From an uncultured Aquimarina sp. (GTDB lineage Bacteria > Bacteroidota > Bacteroidia > Flavobacteriales > Flavobacteriaceae), in the NCBI GenBank assembly GCA_947495425.1, contig CANLYR010000001.1, forward strand, positions 1 to 64,000: 64,000 nucleotides of DNA, written 5' to 3'. The notes under the pieces were generated by a model. It had not been told where the DNA came from, did no database searches, and saw only the letters and a program-made list of their open reading frames with translations. Of the stretch, positions 37,066 through 45,633 are shown in pieces. The position numbers and the translations under genes are program-made. The stretch's first letter is position 1; each line of letters opens with the position of its first letter.

Positions 37066-37812
37066 ATGAATCTTACATTAAAAATATGGCGTCAAAAAGA
37101 TGCCAAATCAAAAGGAAGTATGGTGAACTATCCAATTTCCGGAATAGAAGATGACATGTCTTTTTTAGAAATGATGGATGTGTTGAATGAAGAATTGATT
37201 AATAAAGGAGAAGAACCTGTTGTTTTTGATCATGACTGCCGAGAGGGTATTTGCGGGTCTTGTTCTTTACAAATCAATGGTCAACCTCATGGACCGGATC
37301 GTTTGATCACAGCTTGCCAGTTGCATATGCGTAGTTTTAAAGATGGAGATACTATTTTTATAGAGCCGTTTAGAGCAAAAGCTTTTCCTGTTATCAAAGA
37401 TTTAATGATCGATCGTAGCGCTTTTGATAGAATACAACAGGCTGGAGGGTATATTTCAGTTAATACTTCTGGAAATACAGTAGATGCCAATGCTATTCCT
37501 ATCGAAAAAGAGAATGCAGATGATTCATTTGCAGCAGCAACATGTATTGGTTGCGGTGCTTGTGTGGCGGCTTGTAAAAATGCATCGGCTATGTTATTTA
37601 CATCGGCCAAAGTATCGCAATTTGCATTATTACCACAAGGGCAAGTAGAAGCTACCGATCGTGTGATGGCTATGGTAAATCAGATGGACGAAGAAGGTTT
37701 TGGAAACTGTACCAATACAGGCGCATGCGAGATTGAATGCCCTAAAGGGATTTCACTAGAAAATATCGCACGTATGAACCGTGAGTATCTAGCAGCAAGT
37801 TTGAAAGGGTAA
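37066..37812 (+). CDS. sdhB: Succinate dehydrogenase/fumarate reductase iron-sulfur subunit
   Basis: 248 residues. The [2Fe-2S] ligands are in [16 protein letters not shown] with a later Cys in LITACQ. The other clusters are ligated by [13 protein letters not shown] and [14 protein letters not shown]. It passes electrons from SdhA to the heme anchor. A 90-bp AT-rich spacer of short TAATAACT-like repeats separates it from sdhA. A strong terminator follows. Confidence 0.96.
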   Translation: MNLTLKIWRQKDAKSKGSMVNYPISGIEDDMSFLEMMDVLNEELINKGEEPVVFDHDCREGICGSCSLQINGQPHGPDRLITACQLHMRSFKDGDTIFIEPFRAKAFPVIKDLMIDRSAFDRIQQAGGYISVNTSGNTVDANAIPIEKENADDSFAAATCIGCGACVAACKNASAMLFTSAKVSQFALLPQGQVEATDRVMAMVNQMDEEGFGNCTNTGACEIECPKGISLENIARMNREYLAASLKG

Positions 37813-37845
37813 ATTTTTGTCATATCAAATTTAAAGAATTAAGAA

Positions 37846-37882
37846 CAACGCCAAATCTTTCAAGATTTGGCGTTGCTTTTTA
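37846..37882 (+). terminator. Intrinsic terminator of sdhCAB
   Basis: A perfect 14-bp stem (CAACGCCAAATCTT, 37846-37859, and its complement 37862-37875) with a two-base gap, followed by CTTTTT. Very strong. Confidence 0.93.
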
Positions 37883-37892
37883 AATAGATGCA

Positions 37893-38462
37893 ATGAGAAA
37901 AATAGTGTTTTATATGTATTCTTTTCTGGTTATAGTGATAGGTTGTACAACTAAAGAAGACAGCATCCTAGTTGAGGTCTCGGCTTTAACTACAAACAAG
38001 AAAAGGCAGGCCTTCTTGGAAAAAATATATAAGATAGACCAGAAAACACGAAAAGAGGTTCAAAAAATAGAAGTGCAACATGGCTATGATAGTAAAGAAC
38101 GAAAAGAAGCCTTACAAAGAACTATTGAAGCAGATCAGCTAAATCTACAAAAGATAGCGTTATATTTAGAAAAGTTTGGACATCCCACGATTGAGGAACA
38201 TGGAGAGTGAGCTTCGAAAGCACCTTATATAGTTATTCATCATTCGGGCACTTTGAAAGCAAGAGAAACTAACTTTAAGTATTTGTATTCGGCATATCAA
38301 AATGGAGATTTAAAACCGGGTAGTTTTGAGTTTTTTCTCAATAGATTTCATAGGATGAAATATGGAGAACGGTTTGCACTTCCCAATCCATATAGAGAAA
38401 AGGATCAAATAAGTGAACTTATTAAGAGATTGAATCTAGATACGTTGACTAGGAAAAATTAA
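37893..38462 (+). pseudogene. DUF6624-like lipoprotein gene interrupted by an in-frame stop
   Basis: The first part (37893-38210) encodes 105 residues with a lipobox ending in VIVIGC (C18) and a helical, charged body. A TGA at 38208-38210 stops it. Reading on in the same frame gives ASKAPYIVIHHSG..., then NGDLKPGSFEFFLNRFHRMKYGE... to 38462. The joined product looks like the DUF6624 family as I recall it (a ..G-E-x-A-S-x-A..-I-x-H-.. core), with the stop at the x. It could be a nonsense mutation of a CGA/AGA/GGA-type codon, or a sequence error. Its 3' end overlaps the convergent NAD-binding gene by 14 bp. Confidence 0.7.
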
Positions 38463-39267
38463 GGTCCATTTTAAAGCGGTAATTTAATTTTTTGTTAATT
38501 TTATGAGCATTAATAATCTTTCCTTTAGATTGTGTTCCAAAATCATAATCCGGTTTGGGTAATCCCATTTGCTCACATACAGTACTGTAATATGCTGCTT
38601 TTTCAGGATGATCAGGGTATGAAGCATTAAAAGTTTCGCTCCAGCTTTTTGTTTTGATAATTTTTTTGATAATCCTAATGCAATCTTCTAGATGAATTAG
38701 ATTTACGGGTGCTTTTGGATTTTTGATGTTACTTCTACGCGATAACATATGGGCAGGATGTCTGTCTGTGCCAAATAATCCGGCAAAACGAAGAATAGTA
38801 GTTTTGAAAGTAGTAGTATTCTGAAGAATGTGTTCTACTTCAATTAACTGTTTTCCGGCATTAGAAATAGCATTTGGAGCTGTTTTTTCAGAAATTAAAG
38901 GAAATCCTTCTGCATCTGCAAAAACGGATGTAGAGCTTATAAATAGAACGTTTTGAACATCTGATTTTTCAATATAAGGAATTAGATACCGAATTTTAGC
39001 CACAAAAATCACTTCAGGATTTCTGCGCAACCCCGGTGGAATATTTATGATAAGAATTTTACTTCCTTCAAGAAATGATACTATATCTCCGTTTGGTCCT
39101 TGCTCAGTAAGTGTAATTTGAAACCCTTGAATATTTTCATTTTCTAAACTATTCAGTTTTTCTTTACGAGTAGTTGATCCTTTCACCTTATGACTTTGAG
39201 CAATCAATGCTTTAGCCAAGGGCAAACCCAACCAACCTATTCCTAAAATACTTATTTGTTTGCTCAT
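38449..39267 (-). CDS. NAD-dependent epimerase/dehydratase-like protein
   Basis: 272 residues with a Rossmann start, ISILGIGWLGLPLAKALIAQ, whose GxGWLGxPLA pattern is typical of the YeeZ-like group of atypical SDRs. FISSTSVFADAEG contains the SDR Ser block. The usual YxxxK is not obvious, so catalysis is uncertain. It starts 24 bp after the M28 peptidase gene and may be its operon partner. Confidence 0.82.
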   Translation of the reverse strand: MSKQISILGIGWLGLPLAKALIAQSHKVKGSTTRKEKLNSLENENIQGFQITLTEQGPNGDIVSFLEGSKILIINIPPGLRRNPEVIFVAKIRYLIPYIEKSDVQNVLFISSTSVFADAEGFPLISEKTAPNAISNAGKQLIEVEHILQNTTTFKTTILRFAGLFGTDRHPAHMLSRRSNIKNPKAPVNLIHLEDCIRIIKKIIKTKSWSETFNASYPDHPEKAAYYSTVCEQMGLPKPDYDFGTQSKGKIINAHKINKKLNYRFKMDLNFS

Positions 39268-39291
39268 TTTTATTGTGAATTGAAATGCTAT

Positions 39292-41700
39292 TTAGAATGC
39301 TGCATTCTCGTTATGTATTGTATCTTTTTTTGGAGTACGGTAACGTTCTATAGCAAAACTTTTCTTAGTGATCACAGCATCGTTTACTACAAAAGGCTTT
39401 GGCATCATTGTAATTGTTCTTGCAGGCATCGAAAAGTGCTTGTTAATCAGTAAATCATATGAAGATTCATAGAGCACAAATTTTGGTAAAGAATCTTTAT
39501 GAAACGTCATTTTTAATTCTAAAGTTTCATGGCCTGAAGCCAAATGCATAAGTAAATTATGGCTCCATCTCTTGGTGTATGCATTATAAAGATTACCATG
39601 TTTATGCTTAAAGTCTGCAGTTGTTTCTCCGTTAACTTCTAATTGATTAAAATTAAACAAAGTCTCTGTATAGAGATCTATTCTTTGTACTCCTCTTTGT
39701 GGTACTATGCATAGGTTAATATGTCTCAAATTATTAATGATTGTGTCATTACTCAACTCAAGTTTAGAAATTCTTATTTCTTTTACAGGAGCCTGATTGG
39801 CATAAGTATAGGATATCCCATATTTACTTTGTAAAGTATTAGCCGAAGATTTTCCGGATTTATGTTTTGTTTGTTTATCATAATAAGCAGGAAGTGTATT
39901 TTCTTCAGGATTTATATAGTTTTTTGTCCATGAGTCCAGTATTTTGTCATAAGTTGCCCAAAGTGCTTCGTTTTGATCTGTATCTAGAATATAGACCAAA
40001 CTATTAGGTTTTTGTCTTTCTTTGCTAAAATCTGATCTCCTGTGTGCAGAGATTAGAAAAACTAATGAGAGGATGAGTGCGATATTTCCCAGAAGATTTT
40101 TTCGCTTATAAAAACCAAAAATGGGAAGCAGTACACCAAATAGTAAGGCAGTAAGTAGGGCAGAAACAAATAAAATTTTTAGCCCCAAAGCAACAGGAAA
40201 CGAAGCAATAAATGGGGATAAAATAAAAAGTGCAGGTAAGCCAAGTAGCGTCATCAAATAAGGGTTGGGCTTTTTCTGTCGAATAAGTATAAATAAGGAT
40301 ATCAATCCAAAAAAGAGAATGATAATAAAATAACTGGCTCCTTTTAGGTACAACGCTGATAAAGTACATAGGACTAACCATATACCTAGCGGAGCGATAA
40401 GTAGACTAGGTAAATGATCACTCTTGTCAAACCTTGCATAGATCTTAAAGCAAATCGCTATTGATAAACATATAAATGCTGATATGTAATGATGCCCATT
40501 ATATGTAAAACCATGTTGAATTTCTTGGTAATGCGGGTATATAAGCTTAAGTAGCTCCCATAATCCAAAAGAGATACCTCCTATAATAAACAAGGTTAGA
40601 ATAAAAATACCAAAACCGTTGAGGATTTGTTTAAAATCAATTCGATACGCTGTTTTTCCATATAAAACAAGTAGAAGTAAAAGGATAATAGCTAAAATTA
40701 AAAGCGGAGTTATCCAGCTAAAGGGATATTTTACAATAGAAAAAATCGGGGCGTTGAAATAGATATAGTCTTGATCTGATTTTAAATTTGTGATATCAAT
40801 TTCAGAGAAATAGGAGAGAAGCGGCAATAAGTAATTCCCCTGATGTTGTAATGTGCTTAGATCTAAATTTTGCCAGGTGTCATTGGCAGTATGATAATCA
40901 AAATGGTCATCGATAAAGGCAAAATTAAAACCATCGATATCACCTTGTTCTCTAAAAACGGTAAGATCGGTTTCGTTTGGAAGCATTTTATAAATGCTAT
41001 ATGCCAAAGAATTCGTGACTGGGTATGGTACTTTGGCCTCAGTAAACGCTTCGATTAGTTTTTCGTTTTTACTATTGGTTTCTATGAGCATATAGGAATC
41101 GCCTCCGCTTCCGCGAGCTTCAAAATTAAGTGCGAGCCCAATATTTTTTGCCAGGGGATGCTTTTTTATAAAAAAATCAGCACCGTTAAGCCCTAATTCT
41201 TCCCCATCAGTAATACAAATAACAATGTCATTTTTTGGAACTTTTTGAGAAGCCAAATAAGCACGTACACCTTCTAAAATTGTCGCAACACCGCTTCCAG
41301 CATCACTTGCACCAAGAGAAGAGTGTGGCGAGCTATCGTAATGAGACATCAACACCAAAGACTTTGCAGATGGATTACTTCCTTTAATAACGGCAATAAT
41401 ATTTTGTGGGGTACTCACTCGACCTGTTTTAGAAACAGAAGTACCCTTTTGTATTTCAGGTTGTAACCCTAGTTTTTTTAATTCACTTACGATATATTTT
41501 CGCACTTCTTTATGTGCAGGACTGCCTAAATAATGAGGAGCCTGCGCTATATTTTTTACATGTTCTAAGGCGCGAAGGGTTGAAAATTCTTGATCAGGAG
41601 TATCAAGATCACGTATCGAATGAGATTTGCTGCTGCGAAAAGTGAACAATAAAAAGGCAAGTATGAGAAGAAAAGTAAGTAGGGAAGAAAACTTTTGCAT
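39292..41700 (-). CDS. Multi-pass membrane M28 zinc peptidase
   Basis: 802 residues. An N-terminal signal anchor is followed by an M28 aminopeptidase domain (about 30-300). Zinc-site motifs are LMSHYDSSPHSSLGASDAGSG and CITDGEELGLNGADFF, and a later His is in DDHFDYHTANDTW. A block of about eight to nine membrane segments (about 315-555) follows, then a C-terminal beta-rich extracytoplasmic domain. This resembles the ER aminopeptidase ERMP1 layout found in Bacteroidota. The substrate is unknown. Confidence 0.9.
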   Translation of the reverse strand: MQKFSSLLTFLLILAFLLFTFRSSKSHSIRDLDTPDQEFSTLRALEHVKNIAQAPHYLGSPAHKEVRKYIVSELKKLGLQPEIQKGTSVSKTGRVSTPQNIIAVIKGSNPSAKSLVLMSHYDSSPHSSLGASDAGSGVATILEGVRAYLASQKVPKNDIVICITDGEELGLNGADFFIKKHPLAKNIGLALNFEARGSGGDSYMLIETNSKNEKLIEAFTEAKVPYPVTNSLAYSIYKMLPNETDLTVFREQGDIDGFNFAFIDDHFDYHTANDTWQNLDLSTLQHQGNYLLPLLSYFSEIDITNLKSDQDYIYFNAPIFSIVKYPFSWITPLLILAIILLLLLVLYGKTAYRIDFKQILNGFGIFILTLFIIGGISFGLWELLKLIYPHYQEIQHGFTYNGHHYISAFICLSIAICFKIYARFDKSDHLPSLLIAPLGIWLVLCTLSALYLKGASYFIIILFFGLISLFILIRQKKPNPYLMTLLGLPALFILSPFIASFPVALGLKILFVSALLTALLFGVLLPIFGFYKRKNLLGNIALILSLVFLISAHRRSDFSKERQKPNSLVYILDTDQNEALWATYDKILDSWTKNYINPEENTLPAYYDKQTKHKSGKSSANTLQSKYGISYTYANQAPVKEIRISKLELSNDTIINNLRHINLCIVPQRGVQRIDLYTETLFNFNQLEVNGETTADFKHKHGNLYNAYTKRWSHNLLMHLASGHETLELKMTFHKDSLPKFVLYESSYDLLINKHFSMPARTITMMPKPFVVNDAVITKKSFAIERYRTPKKDTIHNENAAF

Positions 41701-41922
41701 AGATGTATATGTTTAGGTTAAAGGTAAGAAACTAGCCACAACTATTGAGTATATCTCAATCGAAATGATCTATATGCTATGATACCTTAACGTATTAGAA
41801 TGCTAAAACGAAATCATTATTAGGATGCTAAAAATATAACGTATCGATGTAAAAGGCAACTCCTTGTTTGAATAAGTTATTGAAAATCACTATATTTAAG
41901 ATTCACTAAATCACTATATATT

Positions 41923-42393
41923 ATGGGAATAATCAGTTTTCAAGGAGCTCGCTCTAAAACTAAGAAGCAAGATGAAACTCCAATAAAAGTTTCAGATTAT
42001 ATGACCAAAGAGCTAATCACCTTTAAACCTGATCAATCGGTTATGGAAGTTGTTGAAGCTTTGGTAAAGTATAAAATATCAGGGGGCCCTGTCGTCGATA
42101 ATAATAACAAATTATTAGGTATAATCTCTGAGGGAGACTGTATAAAACAGCTCAATGAGAGTAGGTATTACAATATGCCAATTGATGATGCCAAAGTAGA
42201 AAATTTTATGGTAAAAGATGTTGAAACTATAGACGGAAATCTAAATATTTTTGATGCAGCAAATAAATTTCTACAAACTAAAAGAAGACGTTTTCCAATT
42301 ATAGAAGACGGTAAATTAGTAGGGCAAATTAGTCAAAAAGATGTGATGAAAGCAGCGTTGAAGTTGAATAGTCAACACTGGAGAGATTTATAA
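41923..42393 (+). CDS. Tandem CBS-domain protein
   Basis: 156 residues with two CBS motifs: VSDYMTKELITFKPDQSVMEVVEAL ... GIISEGDCIK (about 23-85) and VENFMVKDVETIDGNLNIFDAAN ... GQISQKDVMKA (about 90-150). CBS pairs bind adenine nucleotides. No catalytic domain is attached, so it is probably a regulatory subunit of unknown partner. Confidence 0.88.
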   Translation: MGIISFQGARSKTKKQDETPIKVSDYMTKELITFKPDQSVMEVVEALVKYKISGGPVVDNNNKLLGIISEGDCIKQLNESRYYNMPIDDAKVENFMVKDVETIDGNLNIFDAANKFLQTKRRRFPIIEDGKLVGQISQKDVMKAALKLNSQHWRDL

Positions 42394-42458
42394 TACATTC
42401 TAAAAAGTATTAGGCTTATAACATTAGAATAGTTAAACTTCTGGTTTAGTACTTTTTT

Positions 42459-42806
42459 CTAATTCCTTTTTACAATAGCATAATAATCATTCTCAAGAGG
42501 CAAATACCCCTGATCATACACAAAATAATACGTCGTGCCAGTTTTGGTAACATAAATACTGGTAAAGTGCTGAAAATCGAATCCTTTGGCTATAAGCTTT
42601 GATTTGGTTGTTTTGGTTTTATCTTTTGGATTGAGTTCGCTTAGGATGCGATAGTTTTTACGTAGTAAGTTGTTAATATTACGCACCAAATTTTTACTAT
42701 CTTTATTAAGTTGATTGTTATATGCATTACGGCAGTAATCGCTGCAGAATCTTTTATCTGCACGACCAATAATCTTGTCACCGCATACCGGACATTCTTT
42801 TTGCAT
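42459..42806 (-). CDS. DUF2116-like zinc-ribbon protein
   Basis: 115 residues. The N-terminal zinc ribbon is CPVCGDKIIGRADKRFCSDYC (two CxxC-type pairs), followed by a helical basic region and YYFVYDQGYLPLENDYYAIVKR. I chose the ATG at 42806 because it begins right before the zinc ribbon; a longer frame from 42848 adds 14 atypical residues. Function unknown, possibly nucleic-acid or ribosome related. It ends 65 bp after the convergent CBS gene. Confidence 0.8.
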   Translation of the reverse strand: MQKECPVCGDKIIGRADKRFCSDYCRNAYNNQLNKDSKNLVRNINNLLRKNYRILSELNPKDKTKTTKSKLIAKGFDFQHFTSIYVTKTGTTYYFVYDQGYLPLENDYYAIVKRN

Positions 42807-42871
42807 TGCTAGCGCTGGTTTTGGGTCGAATATACAACAAATATCCATTTACAAATGATTAATGAGCGGTA

Positions 42872-43774
42872 TTAGAAGAAAATATCTTGCGCAAGCCTGA
42901 AGGTATTGGCATGAGCATCAATGATCGTTTTGATGTTTGGAGAATAACCCCCACCCATAGAACACATCACGGGAATAGCAAAATCATAACAGGTTTGTAG
43001 CACAAATCGATCTCGTTCTGCACACCCTTTTACAGAGCATCTCAGTTTCCCTAATTTATCGGTAGTCAATATATCTACACCGCATAAATAGTAGATAAAG
43101 TCGGGTTTTTGTTGTTTGATAAGTTTTGGTAGCGTTTCTTTCAGGACGTTTAGATATGATACATCATCAGTATGATTCGGTAATGCGATATCGAGATCCG
43201 ATGTTTCTTTTCTGAAGGGATAATTATTGGCTCCGTGCATAGAAAAAGTATAAACATCAAGATCATTTTCAAAAATCTCTGCCGTACCATTACCCTGATG
43301 TACATCCAGATCTACGATGAGTATTTTTTTTGCTAGTCCCTGTTGCAAAAGGTATCGTGCACCAATAGCCTGGTCGTTGAGTAAGCAAAAAGCTTCTCCG
43401 CGATCGGTATAGGCATGGTGAGTACCACCAGCAATATTCATGGCGATACCGTGTTGTAGTGCATATTTTGAAGCTTCAATGGTGCCATCTGCAATAATTA
43501 CTTCGCGATCTACCAGTTCTTTGGATAATGGAAACCCAATTTTTCTGGCTGCTTTAGGATTTAGAGAAAGGGAAACAAGGCTGTTGTAATACTCTTGAGT
43601 ATGAATCGCAAGAATATGTTCTGGGTTTGGGATTTCGGGTTCGAAGAAATTTTCTTCTGTACATGTACCTTCATACAGTAATTGTTTAGGCAATAGCTCA
43701 TATTTGATCATCGGAAACCGGTGTCCTTTGGGTAAAGGGTGAGTATAGATAGGATGATGAGCTATTTTGAGCAT
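42872..43774 (-). CDS. Histone-deacetylase-family (AcuC-like) hydrolase
   Basis: A 300-residue zinc hydrolase. The metal and active-site motifs are GGTHHAYTDRGEAFCLLNDQAI (catalytic HH), LIVDLDVHQGNGTAEIF and a later GGGYSPN. These match class-II-like bacterial deacetylases of acetyl-lysine or acetyl-polyamines. The start MLKIAHHPIYTHPLP is family-typical. Substrate unknown. Confidence 0.9.
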   Translation of the reverse strand: MLKIAHHPIYTHPLPKGHRFPMIKYELLPKQLLYEGTCTEENFFEPEIPNPEHILAIHTQEYYNSLVSLSLNPKAARKIGFPLSKELVDREVIIADGTIEASKYALQHGIAMNIAGGTHHAYTDRGEAFCLLNDQAIGARYLLQQGLAKKILIVDLDVHQGNGTAEIFENDLDVYTFSMHGANNYPFRKETSDLDIALPNHTDDVSYLNVLKETLPKLIKQQKPDFIYYLCGVDILTTDKLGKLRCSVKGCAERDRFVLQTCYDFAIPVMCSMGGGYSPNIKTIIDAHANTFRLAQDIFF

Positions 43775-43796
43775 GAGTTGGAATTTGAATTATAAA

Positions 43797-44354
43797 TCAA
43801 TTTCCCATGTTTATATCGTTTTCCTGATCTATTGTTCTTGTATAAATCATAGATGCTAATTCCAATTTAATAGCTGCACGAATTTTATTTAATTTCTTGA
43901 TTGTATTATTATATTTTTCATAAGTATCAATTAATTCATTATTTAAAGTTACTCTAAACACACAATGGTGATACATGCAAGGTAATGGATCGTGAATTAA
44001 CTCAAGAGTAGCTAAATAATCAATATCATTTTTATTCTGTTCGTACGGTTTTAGGAAAACATTGTCTCCATTTAGGCTTATAATCCTTAAATTACAAACT
44101 ACCTCATTTTTATATGTAATATCAGGATTATTTGGATCAATATTAAAAAGAACATCTTCAGGTAAGCTTTGTAATTCATCATTTAATGATCTATTATGTG
44201 ATAATTCAATGATACTAATCTTCTTATAAGGATTAGATAAGTCTTCTTCGGAACATCTCCTAAATAAAAATTCCCCAATTGAAAATTCTTCAATAAGGGG
44301 TTTCTCGTTTTGATGAAGTCTAGGAGGAATATAATCTAAATTGCAATTAGCCAT
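43797..44354 (-). CDS. Unknown protein, third gene of an AT-rich accessory operon
   Basis: 185 residues, not recognised. It has an unusual number of Cys and His residues (CNLDY at the start, RRCSEEDL, VVCNL, CMYHHCVFRV at about 138-147), which could bind metal. There is no signal peptide or membrane segment. The C-terminal part (about 150-178) looks helical. It follows the previous gene by 12 bp on the same strand. Its base composition is much more AT-rich than the neighbouring deacetylase and metG genes, suggesting acquisition by transfer. Confidence 0.65.
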   Translation of the reverse strand: MANCNLDYIPPRLHQNEKPLIEEFSIGEFLFRRCSEEDLSNPYKKISIIELSHNRSLNDELQSLPEDVLFNIDPNNPDITYKNEVVCNLRIISLNGDNVFLKPYEQNKNDIDYLATLELIHDPLPCMYHHCVFRVTLNNELIDTYEKYNNTIKKLNKIRAAIKLELASMIYTRTIDQENDINMGN

Positions 44355-44366
44355 TAATAGACTTTC

Positions 44367-44822
44367 TTATAATGCTAAAAAATTAAAAGCTAATTTCTCA
44401 AAATCATCATTTTCAGTAAAAAAATTTAAAGTTTTCTCTCCTGATTTACCAATAAAAGAGAAAGCTATATCTTCTTCAGGGTTTATTATTAGATTTGTAA
44501 GACCATTCTCGGATTCTCTAAAAAGTAGTAATTCATCATCATTATTAAAATAAAAATCAAACTCTAAACGATATGGATCTATTTCTTTGGAAATTTCATT
44601 AAGTGAATCAAAAATATTTTTTAAAGAATTAGTTTGAAAATCAGTTAAATCTGTATTTTCATAAATTATAGAATTGTATATATTATTAATATTTTTATGA
44701 TATACACTGCTAAAAGCAGGAACATCCTTCTCATCAGCAAGTTCTTCATAGTTTTGCCCAAAAATTTCAGATTGAGCCAATATTGAATTTGATATCATCG
44801 GTTCTAAATTGTTACTCATCAC
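44367..44822 (-). CDS. Unknown acidic protein, second gene of the AT-rich operon
   Basis: 151 residues, not recognised. Acidic and Asn-rich, with no signal peptide or membrane segment. The end is beta-like (RLEFDFYFNNDDELLLFRES, IAFSFIGKSGEKTLNFF). Two ATGs are next to each other at 44822 and 44819. Either overlaps the end of the upstream gene by about 8-11 bp, so the genes are probably translationally coupled and their products may interact. Very AT-rich. Confidence 0.65.
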   Translation of the reverse strand: MMSNNLEPMISNSILAQSEIFGQNYEELADEKDVPAFSSVYHKNINNIYNSIIYENTDLTDFQTNSLKNIFDSLNEISKEIDPYRLEFDFYFNNDDELLLFRESENGLTNLIINPEEDIAFSFIGKSGEKTLNFFTENDDFEKLAFNFLAL

Positions 44823-45540
44823 TATATTTTTTTTTAGTTAAATCTGTGATACTTTTAAAGAAAATATCATTTTTTATATTTCTAAAGTTTTTATAATCAA
44901 CTAGAAGTTGCTTTCTATCATATGGTTGTAGTATTTTCTTATTCAAGCTTATGTCAAGAAGTATACCATTTTTATTCTCATTTGACACTTTTGCGGTAAC
45001 TACATTTACATTTACATCAAAATTGGGATATTTAAAACTTAACTGATTTTGAAACCTATCTGCTTTAATATTGAAATTGTTTTTTGAGTAAAAAGTAATT
45101 AAATCAGTAACTTTTTCAGTCTCTCTTTGTTCAATAAAATTAATATACCTTATTGAAATATTATTAATTGTTAAATTATCTATAGTTGAATCATCAAACA
45201 AATCCCAGTATTTTATAAGCTCATCTAATAAATTGTCATATGATTCGTATTCATTTACTTTATGATATGAAAAAGAACCTTTCCTTACTTGAATTATTTT
45301 GGACAAATTACGAATAATTAATCCGTCTTGTTGTCTAAAAACTTTTGTTTGACCACTATTATTTTTAGATTCAATTGTAATAGTTTCAGCTGCACTTGTA
45401 GTAGTTGCTTTGAATGTTTCTTTTACAAAATCAGTATTAATAAATTTTTCAAAACACTTTTCATCTACAATTTGGTTATAAGCGATTGTATAGATAATCT
45501 CTTTAATTGGGGTAGTCTTTAACTTTTCAAAAGTTGTCAT
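44812..45540 (-). CDS. TIGR04255-like protein, first gene of the AT-rich operon
   Basis: 242 residues. The start TTPIKEIIYTIAYNQ, a central QDGLIIRNLSKIIQVRKGSFSYHKV followed by LLDELIKYWDLFD and NNISIRYINFIE, and the later LLDISLNKK fit the sporadically distributed TIGR04255 family as I remember it. The family's function is unknown. It leads a three-gene operon of uniformly AT-rich genes placed between two housekeeping genes, a pattern usual for accessory or defence-type modules. Confidence 0.65.
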   Translation of the reverse strand: MTTFEKLKTTPIKEIIYTIAYNQIVDEKCFEKFINTDFVKETFKATTTSAAETITIESKNNSGQTKVFRQQDGLIIRNLSKIIQVRKGSFSYHKVNEYESYDNLLDELIKYWDLFDDSTIDNLTINNISIRYINFIEQRETEKVTDLITFYSKNNFNIKADRFQNQLSFKYPNFDVNVNVVTAKVSNENKNGILLDISLNKKILQPYDRKQLLVDYKNFRNIKNDIFFKSITDLTKKKYSDE

Positions 45541-45633
45541 TTAAGATTTTGATTATACACCAAATATAGAATTATTTGTAATTAAATTACTAAAAAAAAC
45601 TGATTTAGCATAATTTTTTGATGCATAACTCGC

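Noticed and set aside
38253..38462. Independent small gene after the in-frame stop
   Set aside because: Same frame as the upstream gene and matches the expected C-terminal part of one protein.
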